64,000 nt of DNA from PKWO01 sp036384915 (GCA_036384915.1 DASVLJ010000011.1:248001-312000), one strand, 5' to 3'. Shown: positions 1 through 8,712, numbered from the stretch's first letter. Numbers and translations: made by a program. Notes: generated by a model not told the origin, from the letters alone.

Positions 1-357
1 ACGGTGCGAGCCTTCATGCGCGCCAAGCTGGCGCCTTTCCGCTTTGACGTGGATTTTGCCGAGAACGGCGAAACCGCCATCGACCTGGCGCAAGCCAAGC
101 GCTACACCTGCATATTCCTCGACATCATGATGCCCGGCATTGACGGTTACCAGGTATGCAAGCGCATCAAGGGCAATGCCTTGACCAAGGATACCGCCGT
201 GGTGATGCTATCGAGCAAATCCTCGGCCTTCGACAAGTTCCGCGGCAACTGGGCCGGCTGCGATGCCTATTTGGGCAAGCCAGTAGGAGAAGACGAGTTG
301 CTGACGACGATTGCGCGCTTTCTGCCTGGCGCGCGCAAGATAGTCGAAGCAATGTAA
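1..357 (+). CDS. Response regulator receiver protein, 5' end cut by window
   Basis: The reading frame is open from the first base, so the N-terminus lies outside the window. A GTG at position 4 is in frame, but it falls inside the receiver fold: the visible start TVRAFMRAK corresponds to the region just after the first acidic pair of a CheY-like domain. The phospho-acceptor Asp is in the IFLDIMMPGIDG segment, and the conserved Lys is in YLGKPV. No output domain follows, so this is probably a single-domain receiver of the PilG/CheY kind. The partner kinase cannot be seen here. It converges on the next gene. Confidence 0.85.
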   Translation, partial: TVRAFMRAKLAPFRFDVDFAENGETAIDLAQAKRYTCIFLDIMMPGIDGYQVCKRIKGNALTKDTAVVMLSSKSSAFDKFRGNWAGCDAYLGKPVGEDELLTTIARFLPGARKIVEAM

Positions 358-401
358 CAATGAAATCGGAGCAAGGCTGCGCCTGTTTGGGTGCAGCCTG
401 C

Positions 402-1763
402 CTACCTGTCCAGCATGGATTCGGCGGTACTCAGCAAACGCTTGGCCGCCGTCTTTTCCATCTTCTTGATGAATGCCGCGGCAAGTTGCGGCACCAGCGC
501 CTCAAGCTCCGCCCGGGTTTCACAAGCCATCACTTTCTGCTTCAGCAGATAGCCGTCGATTTCAAGAAACTCGTCGAGCGCGGCGGCCAAATGCGCGCGC
601 GCCGCCATCAGGTTGGACAGCAGGACCGCCGCAGGAATGACGGGTTTCGGTTCCGGCGCTTCACGCAGGGAATACAAATCGCGCTCGCCCTGCGCCAACG
701 GCGACAGGCGTGAGGGCTCGACCGGCGGCGGCGCCTTGACCGCCGTCTCCGGTGCCCGCATCTGGGTCGGCGTCAACTCAAGCATGGTCGCGACACCGAG
801 GATGGTCGCCACTTCCATCTTGGTGGCTTCACCGAGGATGGTTTCCAACTCCACCAGCGGCACGACCTCGAAGGGCGCGGGCGCTCTCGGCGCCTGCGGC
901 TTCGGCGCAAGCTTCTCTTCCTGCTGCCGTTCCTGCCTCGCAGGCTCGGTCCTGGACGACTCCGGTTTGAAGGGCGTTATCTCGAAGGGCTCCATCAAGA
1001 TCGGAGGTTCCTTCTCCGGCTCAGACTTGACTGGCGCAGCCTTGGCAGGTGTCGTCTTTGCCGGTATCGCCTTCTTGAGTATGGCCATCGCAGGCACTGC
1101 CTTGACTGGCGCTGCCTTGACTGGCGCTACTTTGGCGGGCTCCACCTTGAGCGGTTCCACCTTGGCGGGTTCTGTCTTGACCGACACTACTCTGGCCGGC
1201 TCTAACTTGGTAGGCTCTAACTTGGTAGGCTCTACCTTGACTGGCTCTACCTTGACTGGCTCTACTTTGACTGGCTCTACTTTGACTGGCTCTACTTTGG
1301 CCGGTTCTAACTTGGGGGACTCCACCTTGGCGGGCTCCGCCTTGATGATCGGCTCCACCTTGGCGGGTTCTGCCTGGATGGGCTCGACCTTGAGCGGCTC
1401 TTCCCTCGATGGCTCCAGGATGGTCGGCGCAAATTGCGGCAGCGCGTTCTCCAACTGCGCCTCGCGCTGCAATACCGTATGTGCCGCGTCGGAAACAGTG
1501 ATTGGCGGCACCTCCATGGTTTCGACCCGCGGTTGCGGTGCGGGTTCGGGCTCGGGAATTCTGATCAAGCCCTTGTCGAGCAGCATTTGCAAGGCGCCGG
1601 GCGTCACGCCGGCGGCGTCCATGAGGCGCTCAAGCTCGTCCATCGACTTGACGCCATCGACCAAAAGTAGCGCGGTACGGATGCGCGGCGCCAAACCCAG
1701 GGCGCGTGCGCGTATCTCCTGAGTACCTTCTTTCGTCTTGACGGGAACGACCTTGCGTCCCAT
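402..1763 (-). CDS. Hypothetical protein with central KVEP pentapeptide repeats
   Basis: A 453-residue protein of unknown function with three parts. Residues 12-70 form a compact helical segment (ARALGLAPRIRTALLLVDG, then a predicted helix pair ending LLDKGLIRIP) that resembles a small winged-helix or regulator-type domain. Residues about 120-250 are a low-complexity stretch of five-residue K-[VL]-E-P-x units, drifting to KAAPV at the end. Residues about 380-453 are strongly helical and rich in Ala and Leu. The start ATG at 1763 follows a GGGG stretch at a suitable distance. The repeat is likely an extended Lys/Pro linker between two folded ends. No catalytic motif is visible. It lies next to a response regulator, but a link is only inferred. 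Confidence 0.8.
   Translation of the reverse strand: MGRKVVPVKTKEGTQEIRARALGLAPRIRTALLLVDGVKSMDELERLMDAAGVTPGALQMLLDKGLIRIPEPEPAPQPRVETMEVPPITVSDAAHTVLQREAQLENALPQFAPTILEPSREEPLKVEPIQAEPAKVEPIIKAEPAKVESPKLEPAKVEPVKVEPVKVEPVKVEPVKVEPTKLEPTKLEPARVVSVKTEPAKVEPLKVEPAKVAPVKAAPVKAVPAMAILKKAIPAKTTPAKAAPVKSEPEKEPPILMEPFEITPFKPESSRTEPARQERQQEEKLAPKPQAPRAPAPFEVVPLVELETILGEATKMEVATILGVATMLELTPTQMRAPETAVKAPPPVEPSRLSPLAQGERDLYSLREAPEPKPVIPAAVLLSNLMAARAHLAAALDEFLEIDGYLLKQKVMACETRAELEALVPQLAAAFIKKMEKTAAKRLLSTAESMLDR
1014..1406 (-). repeat. Coding tandem repeat, 15-bp unit (KVEPV pentapeptides)
   Basis: The bottom strand encodes consecutive K[VLT]EP[VALT] pentapeptides. The most regular copies lie around 1215-1305, where a 15-base unit (top strand ttgactggctctacc and one-base variants) repeats head to tail. 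The flanking copies are diverged, which fits expansion by slippage or unequal recombination inside the gene. The top-strand reading looks like a pentapeptide-repeat protein but is only the antisense of this array. Confidence 0.85.
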
Positions 1764-1961
1764 TGCAGCCCCTACCCTAGTCCGGATTCAATTGCGACAA
1801 TCTTGTGAAGAGGCCGGTGTGCGGCCCGTGTGCAGTATAGCGGCACAGCAACGCTCCGGCTTGAATCGATTTTGCCACGCCCAAGCCCGTCTTATCCAGC
1901 CTGCGCCTTATGCTGCATTGCGCTATTATCAATCGAAATCTTCTTTCTGTCAGGCAGGAAT

Positions 1962-3041
1962 ATGCAGCCGCATAAAATCGCAGTCATCGCCGGGGACGGC
2001 ATCGGCAAGGAAGTCACGCCTGAAGGCTTGCGGGTATTGAAAAAAGCCGCAGCGGCTTTCGATATCGCGCTCGAATTGCACGACATTTCCTGGGCCAATT
2101 GCGATTATTACCTTGAACACGGGCGCATGATGCCCGAAGACTGGTTCGCGCAACTGGAAAAGTTCGATGCCATCTACTTCGGCGCCGCCGGCTGGCCCGC
2201 CAGCGTGCCGGATCATATCTCGCTCTGGGGCTCGCTGATCAAGTTCCGCCGCGAATTCGACCAATACGTGAACCTGCGTCCGGTGCGGCTGATGCCCGGC
2301 GTACCCTGCCCGCTGGCCGGCCGCAAGCCGGGTGACATCGATTTCTTCGTCGTGCGCGAAAACACCGAGGGCGAATATTCGAGCGTGGGTGGACGCATCT
2401 TCGAGGGTACCGAGCGCGAGACCGTGCTGCAGGAGGCCGTGTTCACGCGCAAAGGCGTCGACCGTATCCTGAAATACGCCTTCGAACTGGCGCAAGGCCG
2501 CCCGGCAAAACACCTGACTTCAGCCACCAAGTCGAACGGTATTTCAATTTCCATGCCGTACTGGGACGAACGCGTCGCGGCCATGGCGCCGCACTACCCC
2601 GAAGTACGCTGCGACAAGTACCACATCGATATCCTGGCCGCACACTTCGTGCTGCATCCGGAGCGTTTCGACGTGGTGGTGGCATCGAACCTGTTCGGCG
2701 ATATTCTGTCCGACCTCGGGCCGGCCTGCACCGGCACCATCGGCATTGCGCCTTCCGCCAATCTCAATCCCGAGCGGCGCTTCCCATCCTTGTTCGAACC
2801 GGTGCACGGCTCGGCGCCGGACATCTACGGCAAGAATATAGCCAACCCGGTGGCGATGATCTGGTCCGGTGCGATGATGCTTGACTTTCTCGGCAACGGC
2901 GACGCACGCCATCGTGAGGCCCATGATGCCATTGTGCGGGCAATCGAACACGTGCTCGTGACGGGACCGCGCACCCCGGATCTGGGCGGGGCAGCCTCGA
3001 CCGACACCATGGGAAAGGCGATTGCCGAAGCCTTGCAATGA
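1962..3041 (+). CDS. ttuC: Tartrate dehydrogenase/decarboxylase-type NAD-dependent enzyme
   Basis: A member of the isopropylmalate/isocitrate dehydrogenase family, 359 residues from the ATG at 1962 (preceded by caggcaggaa), which is the usual length for tartrate dehydrogenase. The N-terminus has the Rossmann-like IAVIAGDGIGKEV. The active-site region VRENTEGEYSSVGG, the Asp-rich DILSDLGPACTGTIGIAPSAN and the NAD-binding FEPVHGSAPDIYGKNIANP are intact. The family oxidatively decarboxylates D-malate or oxidises tartrate with NAD and a divalent metal. The lack of leu genes nearby and the TtuC-like signature favour tartrate or D-malate over isopropylmalate, but the substrate is inferred. A TATTAT -10-like hexamer lies about 35 bp upstream. 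Confidence 0.85.
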   Translation: MQPHKIAVIAGDGIGKEVTPEGLRVLKKAAAAFDIALELHDISWANCDYYLEHGRMMPEDWFAQLEKFDAIYFGAAGWPASVPDHISLWGSLIKFRREFDQYVNLRPVRLMPGVPCPLAGRKPGDIDFFVVRENTEGEYSSVGGRIFEGTERETVLQEAVFTRKGVDRILKYAFELAQGRPAKHLTSATKSNGISISMPYWDERVAAMAPHYPEVRCDKYHIDILAAHFVLHPERFDVVVASNLFGDILSDLGPACTGTIGIAPSANLNPERRFPSLFEPVHGSAPDIYGKNIANPVAMIWSGAMMLDFLGNGDARHREAHDAIVRAIEHVLVTGPRTPDLGGAASTDTMGKAIAEALQ

Positions 3042-3131
3042 CGAAAGAGTGTGAATTTTTACCTCGTCACGCCATGCAGCGGCCCCGCATGTCTGATAGA
3101 CTGAATCATCCTTCAATGGAAAACCTCGCCC

Positions 3132-3614
3132 ATGATACGTTCTGCGAGCGCCGCAGACGCTTCCGCGCTGTGCGCGATCTATAACCACTACGTCAAGACT
3201 TCGACGATCACCTTCGAAGACGTGCCCGTCTGCGCCGATGAAATGGCGCGCCGCATCAGCGAAGTGATCGGCCATCTACCCTGGCTGGTCTATGAACAGG
3301 ATGGCCAGATCGTGGGCTATGCCTATGCAACCAAGTGGCGCTCGCGTGCTGCGTACAAGCATACCGTCGAATGCAGCGTCTACGTCTCGCACAAGCATAA
3401 CCGCAGCGGCATCGGCTCAAAACTTTATGGCGCGCTGTTTCCGCAATTGCGCGAGCGCGCTATCCACGCCGTGATTGCGGGCATCGCGCTGCCCAACGAA
3501 GCCAGTGTGGCCATCCACGAATTGTGCGGTTTCAAAAAGATCGCTCACTTCAGCGAAGTCGGGCGCAAGTTCGAACAGTGGATCGACGTCGGCAATTGGC
3601 AGCTCATGCTGTAA
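3132..3614 (+). CDS. GNAT acetyltransferase, phosphinothricin/methionine-derivative type
   Basis: A 160-residue single-domain GNAT protein. It opens with IRSASAADASALCAIYNHYV, contains the substrate-side ITFED segment typical of the Pat/Bar and MnaT branch, and has the acetyl-CoA loop around HNRSGIGSKLYGAL. It ends in the usual GFKKIAHFSEVGRKFEQWIDV strand pattern. Relatives acetylate the amine of phosphinothricin, methionine sulfone or sulfoximine. The natural substrate here is unknown. The gene sits 11 bp upstream of the next gene and probably shares its transcript. Confidence 0.87.
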   Translation: MIRSASAADASALCAIYNHYVKTSTITFEDVPVCADEMARRISEVIGHLPWLVYEQDGQIVGYAYATKWRSRAAYKHTVECSVYVSHKHNRSGIGSKLYGALFPQLRERAIHAVIAGIALPNEASVAIHELCGFKKIAHFSEVGRKFEQWIDVGNWQLML

Positions 3615-3625
3615 AGGTGGAGCCG

Positions 3626-4354
3626 ATGAAACTGTTCCGCGCCATCCTCCCGCTTGCCGTCGGCCTCGCCGCGAACCCGGCATGGGCTGGCCCGGCGCTC
3701 GATTGCAGTGCCGATTGGCGCCATCCGGTTGAGCAGCACGTGGAAATGCGCGGCATGTCGCTTTCACTGGAAGAATTCGCCAACGACGAACGGCATTTTT
3801 CGATCCGCCAATCGGATCACTTGCTCGACATCTACTTCCTGCAGCAAGCACTGCTGATCAAGGGGCCGAACACCAGCGAAATCGAGCACTATACCGAGGA
3901 CGAGTTGAACTGGTTCCCGATGGTGTTGGCGATTCCGAATTCGGTGCTGTTCTCGATGTCGCCCAAGGGACCATGTTCGGTCAAGGGCAAGACGCAGTTT
4001 TCCCAGGCGCTCGACGGCAACGTCGGCTTCGGCCCGCACAAACTGACTTTTGCGGAAGGTGCCATAGAGCCGAGCGGACCGGGCATGCTGGCCTATCGCT
4101 TTGCCGCCACGGTATCGCCGCCCTTGGACGGCTACAATTCCATCGAATACAGCGGGCAGCTGCGCTTCGCCCCGAAAAGCAAGCCTCTGGCGGCCTCGAC
4201 CAGGCTGACCGGCTATACCTTGATCGGCCCCGACCACCCGATGCCGGTGGTGGGCGATGCCAGCCTGCGCCTGTCCACGGTAGGCGAATTGCGCGCTTTG
4301 TTGACGCAACGCGAATCCATGGACGAGGACGGCGGAGCCGGGCCGCATTTCTAG
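3626..4354 (+). CDS. Exported hypothetical protein
   Basis: A 242-residue protein with a clear signal peptide: MKLFRAILPLAVGLAANPAWA, cleavage expected after AWA. The ATG at 3626 was chosen over an upstream in-frame start because it gives this signal peptide and follows AAGGTGGAG. The mature part has one pair of well-separated cysteines (in LDCSADW and PCSVKG) that could form a disulfide, and a beta-rich composition (YRFAATVSPPLDGYNSIEYSGQLRF). No known domain is recognised. It is probably periplasmic and co-transcribed with the acetyltransferase gene. Confidence 0.8.
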   Translation: MKLFRAILPLAVGLAANPAWAGPALDCSADWRHPVEQHVEMRGMSLSLEEFANDERHFSIRQSDHLLDIYFLQQALLIKGPNTSEIEHYTEDELNWFPMVLAIPNSVLFSMSPKGPCSVKGKTQFSQALDGNVGFGPHKLTFAEGAIEPSGPGMLAYRFAATVSPPLDGYNSIEYSGQLRFAPKSKPLAASTRLTGYTLIGPDHPMPVVGDASLRLSTVGELRALLTQRESMDEDGGAGPHF

Positions 4355-4401
4355 TTCCAAGATTGCGGCAATTTGCCGCACTTGACTTGTTCCCGGCTCG
4401 C

Positions 4402-4407
4402 TATAAT
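4402..4407 (+). promoter_or_regulatory. -10 element TATAAT just upstream of the regB-like gene
   Basis: A perfect TATAAT ends 11 bp before the ATG at 4419, so the predicted transcript has a leader of only about 5 nt. No good -35 lies at 16-18 bp; a TTGACT lies 14 bp upstream of the hexamer, which is short spacing. Confidence 0.5.
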
Positions 4408-4418
4408 CTCCGGCAGCC

Positions 4419-5669
4419 ATGTTATTCCCCGTCGATCTTCACGCCCTGCCGCAGAACGCGGCGCTCGAGACTGTGGTGCTGATGCGCCTCGCGACGCTGG
4501 CTTGCCTGATACTCGTATTGATACCCGCCGTCTTTTCGCTTGGCATTACGCTGCCGCTCAAGCCGATAGCCGGCATATTGTTTGCGTTGCTCCTGTTCAA
4601 TGCCTGGTGCTGGCGCCAGGCGCGGAGTACGGATATGGGTGCGGGCACAGCGCTTGAGCCGGCCATATTCGTCCAATTGCTGGCCGATATCGCCGCACTA
4701 TCGGCCTTGCTGTATTGCTCGGGCGGCGCGACCAATCCCTTCGTCTCGTTTTACCTGCCGGCGCTGGCCCTGGCTGCCGCCATGCTGCGCTGGCAATCCG
4801 CCCTGCTGCTGGCCATCCTTGCCGTGGCTGCCTATTCGCTATTGACCGCTTACTATATGCCGCTGCACCTGGGCGACCCGGAGCGCGCCATCCGCTACCA
4901 TTTAGCCGGCATGTGGGCCAATTTCGCCGTTTCCGCGCTCCTGATCACCTGGTTCGTCGCGCGCCTTTCGCATAGCGTGCGCCGGCGCGACACGCAATTG
5001 GCCGAAGCACGCGTACAGCAATTGCAAAGCGAACGCGCCCTGGCGCTCGGAATACAGGCTGCCAATGCGGCACATGAACTCGGCACGCCCTTGTCCACCA
5101 TCGCCATCATCACCTCGGAATTGCGCCATGAAGCTGAAGCGCTGCCGCAATTCCTGCAAGAGGAATTGGCCGTCATCGACGAGCAGTTGGGCTTGTGCAA
5201 GGCTGCACTCGAACGCATGGGCCGCACCTCCTCCCTGCCTCAGGAAGGCATGACAATGGCGCACTGGTTCGAGCAATTCGTCGATCGATGGCGCCTGCGC
5301 TACCCTGCCACGCGCATCGTCTGCGACATCGCGCCGCTCGGCATGGCACTGCAGCAGCACGAAGCGCTGGCGCAAATTCTTACCACATTGCTCGACAATG
5401 CGGCACGGGCCGTGGCGAAAAACAGTGCTGCCATACATCTCGGATTCCACGCAGACGCGCAACACGCCTGGTTCACGATCCGCGACGGCGGGCCGGGTAT
5501 TGCGCCGGCGATGCTGGCACAATTGGGACACAGGCAAATCCCCGGCGGCGCCGGGCGCGGCATAGGTCTACTGCTGGCATTTGCCACCGCGCGCCAGATC
5601 GGCGCCACGATAGTGCTATCCTCTCCTCCCGAAGGCGGCACCTGCGCCACATTGAGCGTGCCGCGATGA
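4419..5669 (+). CDS. regB: RegB/PrrB-type redox sensor histidine kinase
   Basis: A 416-residue membrane kinase. Residues 20-185 hold about six transmembrane segments. GGATNPF at 102-108 matches the quinone-binding GGxxNPF motif of RegB. The H-box AAHELGTPLSTIAI has its phospho-acceptor at His219. Cys260, in EQLGLCKAALERMG, sits where RegB carries its redox-active cysteine. The ATP-binding domain has an N-box (LLDNAARAV, 325-333) and DGGPG at 356-360. In the family, ubiquinone redox state and Cys oxidation lower kinase activity, so the protein likely reports respiratory redox state to the RegA partner. The stop overlaps the next start as ATGA, giving translational coupling. Confidence 0.9.
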   Translation: MLFPVDLHALPQNAALETVVLMRLATLACLILVLIPAVFSLGITLPLKPIAGILFALLLFNAWCWRQARSTDMGAGTALEPAIFVQLLADIAALSALLYCSGGATNPFVSFYLPALALAAAMLRWQSALLLAILAVAAYSLLTAYYMPLHLGDPERAIRYHLAGMWANFAVSALLITWFVARLSHSVRRRDTQLAEARVQQLQSERALALGIQAANAAHELGTPLSTIAIITSELRHEAEALPQFLQEELAVIDEQLGLCKAALERMGRTSSLPQEGMTMAHWFEQFVDRWRLRYPATRIVCDIAPLGMALQQHEALAQILTTLLDNAARAVAKNSAAIHLGFHADAQHAWFTIRDGGPGIAPAMLAQLGHRQIPGGAGRGIGLLLAFATARQIGATIVLSSPPEGGTCATLSVPR

Positions 5670-6199
5670 GGGTTCCATTCCTGATTCTGGACGACAACGA
5701 AGTATTCGCCGCCACACTGGCGCGCATGCTGGGCCGGCGCGGCTTCGACGCGCAGGTCGCCCACAGCGGAGCCGAGGCGCTGAAGCTGGCGGGAAAAATC
5801 ACGTTCCAATATGCGACGGTGGACTTGCATCTGCAGCATGACTCGGGCCTGCAATGGATTGCCCCCTTGCGCGGAATCTTGCCCGAGGCGCGCATCCTGG
5901 TCTTGACCGGCTACGCCAGCATTGCCACGACGGTGCAGGCGATCAAGCTCGGCGCCGACAATTACCTGGCCAAGCCGGTCAATGTCGACTCCATCCTGTC
6001 GGCATTGCAATCGGACCCGGCTGCCGAAACGGCAGGCGGCGTGGAAGCGGTGCCGCTGACGGTGGACCGGCTGGAATGGGAGCACATACAGCGCGTGCTG
6101 GCCGAGCATCAGGGCAATATTTCATCGACGGCACGCGCCTTGAACATGCATCGCCGTACCTTGCAGCGCAAGCTGGGAAAAAGGCCCGTGGCAAAGTGA
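5666..6199 (+). CDS. regA: RegA/PrrA-type response regulator with Fis-like HTH
   Basis: A 177-residue regulator starting at the ATG that overlaps the kinase stop. The receiver domain has Asp9/Asp10, the phospho-acceptor Asp53 (TVDLHLQHDSG) and Lys103 (NYLAKPV). A short linker leads to a Fis-type helix-turn-helix at about 138-172 (WEHIQRVLAEHQGNISSTAR, then ALNMHRRTLQRKLGKR), close to the almost invariant RegA DNA-binding end. The pair would control respiratory or energy genes according to redox state. The targets are not visible in this window. Confidence 0.9.
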   Translation: MRVPFLILDDNEVFAATLARMLGRRGFDAQVAHSGAEALKLAGKITFQYATVDLHLQHDSGLQWIAPLRGILPEARILVLTGYASIATTVQAIKLGADNYLAKPVNVDSILSALQSDPAAETAGGVEAVPLTVDRLEWEHIQRVLAEHQGNISSTARALNMHRRTLQRKLGKRPVAK

Positions 6200-6346
6200 A
6201 TCGAATCGCTCGATGGCCGAATGGCGACGATGGTCTTGCCTGGCGGTTGAAAGCCCGTGCGCCGCAGACAAAGCGGACCGTACTGCGCGCGCCTATAATT
6301 TCCCTATCCATGACAAAGTCGTCGCGGATGTGCAATATGCCGAACC

Positions 6347-6970
6347 ATGCCCCCTTCCCTTCCACTGTTCGATGAGGAAAACGAGCCGCAGCAGCTCCAG
6401 CTGCGCGATGCCGATATCCGCTTCATACGCCGCTTCCATGACGAGGACACGGCGGCACGGCATTTCTCGGCCTTGCGCGATGAGATCGCTTGGCGCCAGG
6501 AATCGATCACGCTATGGGGCAAGCCTTATGCGCAACCCCGTCTTACCGCCTGGTATGGCGATGCGGGAACGAACTACAGCTATTCCGGCTTGCGACTGGA
6601 ACCCCTGCCCTGGACGCCCTGCCTCGCCGCGATCAAGGCGGAGATCGAGGCGTTTTGCGGCGAGCGCTTCAATAGCGTGCTGGCAAATCTCTATCGCAAC
6701 GAACGCGACAGCGTAGGCTGGCACAGCGATGACGAACCCGAGTTGGGCAAACAGCCCTTCATTGCCTCCATGAGTTTCGGCGCGACACGCACCTTCAAAC
6801 TAAAGCACAAGTCGCGCAAGGATGAAAAACCGGCAGTATTGGAGCTTGGCAGCGGCAGTCTTTTGCTGATGGGCGGCAGCACCCAGCGGCATTGGCTGCA
6901 CGCGGTGGAAAAGGAACGCGAGGCTTGCGGCCCGCGCATCAACCTGACTTTTCGGACGATACGGTGCTAA
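6347..6970 (+). CDS. AlkB-family 2-oxoglutarate/Fe(II) DNA repair dioxygenase
   Basis: A 207-residue dioxygenase of the ALKBH2/3-like bacterial branch. Iron ligands are His126 and Asp128 (GWHSDDE) and His185 (HWLHAV). Oxoglutarate-binding arginines are Arg197 and Arg203 (RINLTFR). The substrate-side PRLTAWYGDAGTNYSYSG is well kept. The family removes 1-methyladenine and 3-methylcytosine lesions by oxidative demethylation. A TATAAT at 6294-6299 suggests a promoter with a 40-nt leader. The 3' end overlaps the convergent downstream frame by 4 bp. Confidence 0.93.
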   Translation: MPPSLPLFDEENEPQQLQLRDADIRFIRRFHDEDTAARHFSALRDEIAWRQESITLWGKPYAQPRLTAWYGDAGTNYSYSGLRLEPLPWTPCLAAIKAEIEAFCGERFNSVLANLYRNERDSVGWHSDDEPELGKQPFIASMSFGATRTFKLKHKSRKDEKPAVLELGSGSLLLMGGSTQRHWLHAVEKEREACGPRINLTFRTIRC

Positions 6971-7344
6971 AGCAGGGACTTGCGCTGCGGCGCAGACAAA
7001 ACCGGCAACTCGGCATCGCCCAAACTGTATTCCAAATCGGGGACGCCGGTGCCGTAAGCGCCCAAGGCATCGATAAACGCAGGCAAATCCAGCCCTGTCG
7101 ACTCTCCTGCTTCCCGCTGGTCCCGGCGCAAGATCACGAGATTGCAGCCCGTATCGATGAAGAACACTGCGCCGCACGAGGTCGCCGCCAACGGCAGCGC
7201 GCAGGCAGGATCAAGCGCATCGTCATCCGATGCAAGAACCTCGGTGACGGTCAGGACACGTTGACGAAAGCTGAAGGTATCGAGGCCTGAAGCCACCCTG
7301 CCGCGCAAGCGGCGCAGCAGGATTTTCCAATAGCCTTTGCGCAT
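6967..7344 (-). CDS. Hypothetical protein
   Basis: A 125-residue frame that fills the otherwise empty space between the AlkB-type gene and the lipoprotein gene. The N-terminus is Arg-rich (MRKGYWKILLRRLRGR); the centre reads GAVFFIDTGCNLVILRRDQ. No family is recognised, there is no signal peptide, and no clear ribosome site precedes the ATG. The length and the absence of a competing frame make it plausible, but a non-coding stretch cannot be ruled out. Confidence 0.42.
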   Translation of the reverse strand: MRKGYWKILLRRLRGRVASGLDTFSFRQRVLTVTEVLASDDDALDPACALPLAATSCGAVFFIDTGCNLVILRRDQREAGESTGLDLPAFIDALGAYGTGVPDLEYSLGDAELPVLSAPQRKSLL

Positions 7345-7377
7345 GGAGTCTTGCGCAAGATGGGACAGCAGCGACGC

Positions 7378-8319
7378 TTAGCTGCGCGTGCCGGAGAAGA
7401 TCACGCCATCCGTATGGCCGCTGTTGGGCGCGAACGAGTACAGGATATTGGGAGTTACCGAGGTCTTCAGATAGATCAAGCCGCCAAACTGCGTCTGCGG
7501 CAGCTTGCATGGGGCCGCGCCGGTGGAAATCGAGATCGTGTAGCCATTCCCCTTGAACAACGGCGACACCGAGCCTGAGTAGGTGCAGCCGCTGGCGCCG
7601 GTGCCGGTCAGGACCGATACGCCCAGCGAATTGTCGGCATTGGCGGGCACGCTGGCCGGGCCGATGGTAAACGTGGCCGGCTCGGAGAATTGCGACGTGG
7701 AGACGTAGCCGTTGTAGGTGCCGGCGAGCGTGGACAAACTTTGAACACCTTGGTAGTCGGTGTCGTAGAGCAGGGTCGTGGCGTCCGTGGTGGTCGAATT
7801 GGTGTAGCCGCTCGCGTCGGTGCCGCTAAAGGTCAGGGTTTCGTTGAGATTGATGCCGGTCTGGTAGCCGCCGACCATGTTGGCGGACGCCACATTGCCC
7901 GCGAAATTGTCGCACATGGACGAATACAGGCCGGAGGCGATGCTGCCATACGCGCTGCCGCCGGCGACCGAAGCGGGAGCGATCACCTCGAGCATGCTCG
8001 CACTCATTGCGTTGCCGCCGAAGGTCAGGCCGCCGAAGTCGGCCGCATTGAGCACCTCGGGATGCGCTGGAGACGGATAAAAGCTGTAAATGCTGCCGGT
8101 TACGAGCGCGAACTGGATCACCGATTCCGTGCAGGTGGAATTGCCGTTGGCATACTTCACGACGGCGCCCGCACTGTCGGTGCGCGTGACAACGAGGTTG
8201 CCGGTAAAAATACCTTCCGGCGTTATCTGCTGCGTCTCGGCTACGCTGTTACCGCCACAGGAGCAGAGCATGGCAGCACAGGAAAGTGCTGCGCCGAGAC
8301 GGATAAAAGTAGAAAACAT
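7378..8319 (-). CDS. Putative lipoprotein of unknown function
   Basis: A 313-residue exported protein. The ATG at 8319 is preceded by AAGGGAA and gives MFSTFIRLGAALSCAAMLCSCGG, a lipoprotein signal with the probable acylated cysteine in LCSC. The open frame continues upstream to 8586, but that part lacks signal features and a ribosome site. The mature part is rich in Ser, Thr, Gly and Asn (FTGNLVVTRTDSAGAVVKYANG; TLAGTYNGYVSTSQF) with internal repeats of a TGNL/AGTYNGYV-like strand, suggesting a beta-rich surface or periplasmic protein. No known domain is recognised. Confidence 0.78.
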   Translation of the reverse strand: MFSTFIRLGAALSCAAMLCSCGGNSVAETQQITPEGIFTGNLVVTRTDSAGAVVKYANGNSTCTESVIQFALVTGSIYSFYPSPAHPEVLNAADFGGLTFGGNAMSASMLEVIAPASVAGGSAYGSIASGLYSSMCDNFAGNVASANMVGGYQTGINLNETLTFSGTDASGYTNSTTTDATTLLYDTDYQGVQSLSTLAGTYNGYVSTSQFSEPATFTIGPASVPANADNSLGVSVLTGTGASGCTYSGSVSPLFKGNGYTISISTGAAPCKLPQTQFGGLIYLKTSVTPNILYSFAPNSGHTDGVIFSGTRS

Positions 8320-8712
8320 GTATTCCCTTAGCGATTGATTGATGGCCGAAAGTCCGCAAAATCCAATATCGCGCGCTTGGACTGACATAAAGCGGCGCCG
8401 TTCACTAGACCTTGGCTCGTGAATTGCGTTCCCCGATAAAAGCGCGGTTCGCCGGACCGGGAGGAGCGCCATATTGTAAACCGCGACAAGTATAGAGTAT
8501 GGCAAGCCTTTGTTGCAAAATGTAAGCTTGGGGGAGCGCCCAAAGCCACGCCCTGGGCATTGACATTGATTATTTTTTGCCAACATTCAACATCCCCCAA
8601 AAATCTCGCCGCGTCGGCTTCAGAAAAAGAAAGCACTGCCGATAATCAATATGGAGAGGTTTAACCTGCCCAATTCGGTCTTCACTGCAAGTCTCGCGTC
8701 CACAGGTGGATC
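8320..8712. other. 393-bp intergenic region, no gene seen
   Basis: No convincing coding frame lies here. It holds the divergent upstream regions of the lipoprotein gene (bottom strand) and the gene starting at 8713 (top strand). A TTGACATTGATTATTTTTT stretch near 8560 contains a consensus -35 hexamer on the top strand, but no good -10 follows at normal spacing. The AT content is locally higher than in the neighbouring genes. Confidence 0.6.

Noticed and set aside
1014..1406. Possible CRISPR array
   Set aside because: The units are 15 bp with no spacers and stay in frame as coding sequence.
613..1722. Long top-strand frame that reads like a pentapeptide-repeat (GSTLTGSTL) protein
   Set aside because: It is the exact antisense of the KVEP repeat gene; it lacks a ribosome site, and the bottom-strand frame has the better start and folded ends.
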